From: Clostridia bacterium
Lineage (GTDB): Bacteria; Bacillota; Clostridia; Oscillospirales; CAG-272
Assembly (NCBI GenBank): GCA_017621415.1
Contig: JAGATD010000043.1
Span: forward strand, 1 to 64,000
Reading direction: 5' to 3'
Length of the DNA stretch: 64,000 nucleotides
In this document: one piece after another, positions 61,680-64,000 of the stretch
How positions within the stretch are numbered: position 1 is the stretch's first letter
Layout of the letters: each line of letters begins with the position of its first letter
Notes under the pieces: model-generated
Database searches by the model: none
What the model was told of the DNA's origin: nothing
What the model saw: only the letters and a program-made list of their open reading frames with translations
Made by a program: the position numbers and the translations under genes

Positions 61680-62453
61680 TTACTTGTTTTGTCGTCTTAT
61701 TTCATAAGCAAACATTGTAACTGCCGACGCAGCCGAGAGCGATGCTCTGAACTCTCTTCCGTAATCAATTTTAACAAGCATGTCGGCAAGAGATAATACA
61801 CCTTTTGAAATTCCGCGTTTTTCTCCGCCTACAATAAGCAAGATAGGCTTTTTCATTTCGCAGCTTCCCAAAACATTGTCTGTACGTTCATCGGCGCAAA
61901 CGACAGTGTATCCCTTAGCTTTAAAAATCTCTGCCGCATTTACACCCGATGATGTATACATACAAAGCATCTCAGAGGCTCCGGCGGAGCTTCTGGCAAC
62001 AACTCCGGAGGCGCTCATCCAGTTACGCTCGGTAAGAATAATTCCGTCACAGCCCATAGCGTATAGCGACCTTAATGCGTAACCGAAATTATAAGGGTCC
62101 TCAATACCTTCAATCATAGCGTAAAAACCGTTTTCTAAGATAGGGGAATCGGGGGTAAGGCAGGGAATAGTTCGGTCGGTTGATATGGCGATTATACCTC
62201 CGTGGGACGTTCCCAGAGTGAGGCTTTCAATTTCCCCGCTGTCTGTTTCAACGACCGTAAATCCGTATTTTTCAGAAACTGCCTTTAAATATCCTATTTC
62301 TTTCGCATTTTTCTTGATTTTTTCTTTATCAAAAAGAATTTTTTCGATACGTCTGTCAGAAATGCACGCATCCATAGACTTTATAATTGCCCGTACCGAA
62401 GTCATTCCTTCAAAAACCAAAGAATCTTGAAATTTTATAGCTTCCTTTTGCAT
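61680..62453 (-). CDS. SpoU/TrmH-family RNA 2'-O-methyltransferase
   Basis: 257 residues. The N-terminal substrate-binding region is weakly conserved; the SPOUT knot domain carries EGIEDPYNFGYALRS (motif 1), IVGGEKRGIS (motif 2) and a divergent motif 3 (REFRASLSAASAVTMFAYE instead of the SLNVSVAAAI form). Substrate rRNA or tRNA position cannot be deduced. Members of this group often carry the name TrmH/RlmB-like. Convergent with the Cys-rich gene, divergent from spoIIID. Confidence 0.88.
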   Translation of the reverse strand: MQKEAIKFQDSLVFEGMTSVRAIIKSMDACISDRRIEKILFDKEKIKKNAKEIGYLKAVSEKYGFTVVETDSGEIESLTLGTSHGGIIAISTDRTIPCLTPDSPILENGFYAMIEGIEDPYNFGYALRSLYAMGCDGIILTERNWMSASGVVARSSAGASEMLCMYTSSGVNAAEIFKAKGYTVVCADERTDNVLGSCEMKKPILLIVGGEKRGISKGVLSLADMLVKIDYGREFRASLSAASAVTMFAYEIRRQNK

Positions 62454-62468
62454 TTTATTAAAAGGCCT

Positions 62469-62501
62469 TTCATATAATTTATTAAAAGTATTGTATATTG
62501 G
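62469..62501 (+). promoter_or_regulatory. Possible sigma-E-like promoter of spoIIID
   Basis: TCATATAA and GTATATTG about 14-16 bases apart resemble the sigma-E -35 (ATATT) and -10 (CATACANT) boxes. In Bacillus spoIIID is transcribed by sigma-E; the match here is suggestive only. Confidence 0.35.
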
Positions 62502-62509
62502 AGATAATT

Positions 62510-62776
62510 ATGATAGATTTATTAGGCAGAGAGCGAGCAGAGGTGCTGGGCGAATATGTTCTAGACACAGGCGCAACAGTACGCGCAGCCGCCGCAAAAT
62601 TCGGAGTAAGCAAAAGCACAGTACATAAGGACCTTTCATACAGGCTGAAAAAAATTAATCCGGCACTCGCAGAGCAGGTAAGAGAAGTGCTTGCCCACAA
62701 TAAATCCGAAAGACACCTAAGAGGCGGGGAGGCCACAAGGCAAAAATACAAAAGAGAACGTGAAAAAATTAAATAA
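62510..62776 (+). CDS. spoIIID: Sporulation transcription factor SpoIIID
   Basis: Mother-cell regulator acting between sigma-E and sigma-K. 88 residues with the conserved helix-turn-helix AAAAKFGVSKSTVHKDLSYRL and the C-terminal basic region HNKSERHLRGGEATRQKY, both almost invariant in the family. The ATG after GGAGA was chosen, four codons inside the longer open frame. It proves that the organism is, or descends from, an endospore former. Confidence 0.96.
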   Translation: MIDLLGRERAEVLGEYVLDTGATVRAAAAKFGVSKSTVHKDLSYRLKKINPALAEQVREVLAHNKSERHLRGGEATRQKYKREREKIK

Positions 62777-62780
62777 AATT

Positions 62781-62808
62781 GCAGGGAAGCGCCCTGCCCC
62801 GATTTTTC
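62781..62808 (+). terminator. Terminator after spoIIID
   Basis: GCAGGG/CCCTGC with a five-base loop, followed by CCCGATTTTT. A second weak hairpin, ACGCAA/TTGCGT, follows. Confidence 0.7.
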
Positions 62809-63130
62809 TACGCAATTTTTGATTTTTTGCGTTTTCAAAAACATTTTTTTGCTCACACATATATTATACTTGATTTTCTTTTTATTTTCAAGTAATATTA
62901 TTAAATTTAAAATTATCCGATAAAATAAATTTATAATCCATTAATATAACATCCGATATCAAATTGAATATCCGATAAAAAGCTACGTACAGCTTATCGC
63001 ATAAAACAAAAATAAAGCTCCGATAGACTGTACATGAATTAATTTTAATATAATATGTAAAAAACATATTCACGCACACAAATATAATCAGCGCAATAAA
63101 TCTATACAATATAAATAATTGATAATACAG
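62809..63130. other. AT-rich spacer with repeated ATCCGATA boxes
   Basis: No gene found. Contains three identical ATCCGATA boxes (62915, 62951 and 62970) in the same orientation, two of them 19 bases apart, plus a related CCGATA near 63019 and TATCCGA near 63217. They may be binding sites for a DNA-binding protein; spacing is irregular for iterons. Confidence 0.4.
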
Positions 63131-63298
63131 TCAGATACTAAAAAACAAGCACCAATTTAATAAATGAAAAACAACCTCAAAACCGACCATAGTCAGTCTT
63201 ATTAAGAAAAAAGGCTTATCCGACTTCCCTCTATTATACAAAATTTTCCTTTTGTATAATTGCTGATATAATTTTTTAGTACCCTGCTGGGTACTCAC
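63131..63298 (-). CDS. Doubtful 55-codon open frame
   Basis: From a GTG near the promoter-like sequence, this frame reads VSTQQGTKKLYQQLYKRK, then KSDKPFFLIRLTMVGFEVVF and ends CLFFSI. It is basic and then hydrophobic. The frame stays open upstream through the promoter-like sequence. It overlaps two perfect inverted repeats whose arms are palindromic DNA, so the sequence may be constrained as RNA or DNA rather than protein. A start with a proper ribosome site is missing. I regard the coding status as uncertain. Confidence 0.25.
   Translation of the reverse strand: MSTQQGTKKLYQQLYKRKILYNRGKSDKPFFLIRLTMVGFEVVFHLLNWCLFFSI
63233..63260. repeat. Perfect inverted repeat, 11-base arms
   Basis: ATTATACAAAA and TTTTGTATAAT separated by six bases. 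Confidence 0.85.
63278..63295. repeat. Perfect inverted repeat, 7-base arms
   Basis: AGTACCC-TGCT-GGGTACT. It lacks a T-run on either strand, so it is not an ordinary terminator. Confidence 0.8.
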
Positions 63299-63307
63299 TC
63301 CGGGACT

Positions 63308-63336
63308 ATTATACTTTGTACTTTCTCCTTTTGCAA
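63308..63336 (-). promoter_or_regulatory. Promoter-like sequence on the minus strand in the gene-free region
   Basis: TTGCAA-N17-TATAAT on the minus strand, pointing into the inverted repeats and the doubtful short open frame. A further minus-strand TATAAT lies near 63422. Confidence 0.5.
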
Positions 63337-63433
63337 GGGGTAAGGCGGTGTTTGGGCAAGATTTGCAAGAAAATTGGTGCTAACATTGCGTTTGTTAACC
63401 CTCTACCTCACCTCTTTTTATTATAACCCGCTT

Positions 63434-63470
63434 GTCAAGAGTCAAGATGAACGGCTGCGCCGCTCTTGAC
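63434..63470. repeat. Inverted repeat upstream of the 63.5 kb gene
   Basis: GTCAAGAG and CTCTTGAC with a 21-base, GC-richer loop. Just beyond it CCTCA/TGAGG (63485-63499) can pair, hiding the GAGG ribosome site of the next gene. Confidence 0.55.
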
Positions 63471-63507
63471 TTCGGGGTTCTTTGCCTCAAAAAGTGAGGT
63501 ATTGATT

Positions 63508-63834
63508 ATGAATTCTTGGTTTTGGGCTTACAGACGATTGAAAAAGGGGCTTGAAGCTCCAGAGAATATATCGAGCACTCCCGACTGGCAGAAGCTCGAT
63601 GCTCTGGCCTCAGGTCTGACTCGCCCGGTGTGGCTCAAAGGCGATGGCTTGTTTTCGAGGGCTAAGAATTGGTTAAACCGTCAGCATGACGAAGTTGAGT
63701 TTGTTAAGCTTAATTGGCAAGGAGACGATGAATTCACCACAGCTTTCCTGCTGGGTCTCGAAGTCGCTTTCGGCTGCGCTCTCAACGAGCTGAATTATCT
63801 CGAAAGAGTTTCGAAAGAGAAAAAGGGGCGATAA
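63508..63834 (+). CDS. Small protein of unknown function, possibly from a mobile element
   Basis: 108 residues, soluble, rich in Trp, Leu, Asp and Glu: MNSWFWAYRRLKKGLEAPE, later LTRPVWLKGDGLFSRAKNW and LLGLEVAFGCALNELNYLE. I do not recognise it. The ATG follows TGAGGT by about eight bases and a hairpin can mask that site. Codons such as TCG, CTC and CTG are used more than in neighbouring genes, hinting at a different origin. Followed at once by a terminator and a convergent gene whose tail is cut by the window edge. Confidence 0.6.
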   Translation: MNSWFWAYRRLKKGLEAPENISSTPDWQKLDALASGLTRPVWLKGDGLFSRAKNWLNRQHDEVEFVKLNWQGDDEFTTAFLLGLEVAFGCALNELNYLERVSKEKKGR

Positions 63835-63850
63835 TGCCCCTCTCTTTTGT
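63814..63850 (+). terminator. Terminator overlapping the end of the 63.5 kb gene
   Basis: AAAGAGA..GGGGC/GCCCC..TCTCTTT with a six-base loop that contains part of the gene's stop codon, then TTG. Confidence 0.7.
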
Positions 63851-63883
63851 TATGTTCGGGCGGTGGTTTCATCGCTCCGCTCC

Positions 63884-64000
63884 TTAGCAGCTGCGACCCT
63901 TGCCCCCACCTGCCCCGCTTCTCGTTGTACCGCTCGCCCTTTTCTTTGACTCTGGCTTAAGAGAGTAAGAATCTCCGAGAGCTTCAATCACCATTTTAAC
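63884..64000 (-). CDS. C-terminal end of an unidentified gene (partial)
   Basis: On the minus strand an open frame enters from the right edge and ends with TAA after 38 codons: VIEALGDSYSLKPESKKR and a Gly/Arg/Ser-rich tail (TTRSGAGGGKGRSC). The helix-then-basic-tail pattern is protein-like, but too little is visible to name a family. Convergent with the gene at 63.5 kb. It could belong to the same element. Confidence 0.45.
   Translation of the reverse strand, partial: VKMVIEALGDSYSLKPESKKRASGTTRSGAGGGKGRSC

Noticed and set aside
62888-63109. 73-codon minus-strand open frame in the AT-rich spacer
   Set aside because: Very low-complexity AT composition, no ribosome site and no family resemblance; overlaps the ATCCGATA repeats.
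1-64000. CRISPR array or restriction/defence island
   Set aside because: No regularly spaced repeats of 25-40 bases and no cas, restriction-modification, toxin-antitoxin or reverse-transcriptase motifs were found on either strand.

Overview
The window looks like a chromosomal segment of an endospore-forming member of the Clostridia, probably a gut Oscillospirales/Ruminococcaceae-like bacterium. The reasons are the Firmicutes order yybS-gdpP-rplI-dnaB, the sporulation genes (spoIIID, cwlD, pdaA, a dacF-type carboxypeptidase and a SpoIID-like protein), strong AGGAGG-type ribosome sites, near-consensus TTGACA-N17-TATAAT promoters, CCA-encoding tRNA genes and AT-rich spacers. No phage structural genes, CRISPR array or complete insertion sequence is visible. 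All calls come from reading motifs; no database search was run.

Layout. 0-2.7 kb: rarA (cut by the left edge) and recG on the minus strand. 2.8-11.5 kb: a plus-strand housekeeping run, yybS-gdpP-rplI-dnaB-tilS-ftsH, ending in a clear terminator. 11.5-12.1 kb: an orphan lipoprotein. 12.2-17.4 kb: a minus-strand operon for a biotin-dependent, sodium-pumping decarboxylase with two different carboxyltransferase subunits. 17.5-19.4 kb: an XRE-TPR regulator and a Xer-type recombinase. 19.5-26 kb: a membrane protein, cwlD, radA, an EF-G-like GTPase and an exported protein of unknown function.

26-38.8 kb is the most distinctive region. A DeoR regulator and a NagB-like sugar-phosphate isomerase face a long operon: FGGY kinase, triosephosphate-isomerase-family protein, SIS isomerase, long YjbQ protein, FSA-type transaldolase, then E2, E3 and a fused E1-alpha/beta of a 2-oxoacid (or acyloin) dehydrogenase complex, and lipoate-protein ligase. 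This looks like a self-contained route from a phosphorylated ketose to acyl-CoA, with its own cofactor-attachment enzyme. The substrate cannot be read from sequence. A MITE-like repeat sits before the ligase gene.

38.8-41.2 kb: the rplA-rplK-nusG-secE-rpmG operon (minus), in which rplK carries an in-frame amber codon at a conserved glutamine position. 41.3-46.7 kb: a 2-hydroxyacid dehydrogenase, a CDF metal exporter, acyl carrier protein, an NfeD/SPFH membrane pair, tRNA-His and tRNA-Arg, and a small membrane protein. 46.7-51.4 kb: a ClpC/ClpA-type unfoldase and three genes for signal-less, probably spore-associated proteins with peptidoglycan-binding repeats and a SpoIID-like domain. 51.5-62.8 kb: prs, rrf2, lgt, folD, rpsU, pdaA, a DUF624 protein, dacF, pgi, a small P-loop protein, a Cys-rich protein, a SpoU methyltransferase and spoIIID.

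62.8-64 kb differs from the rest: about 700 bases without a recognisable gene but with perfect inverted repeats, repeated ATCCGATA boxes and promoter-like sequences, followed by an unrecognised small gene and the tail of another gene at the right edge. It may be the margin of a mobile element or a structured non-coding locus.
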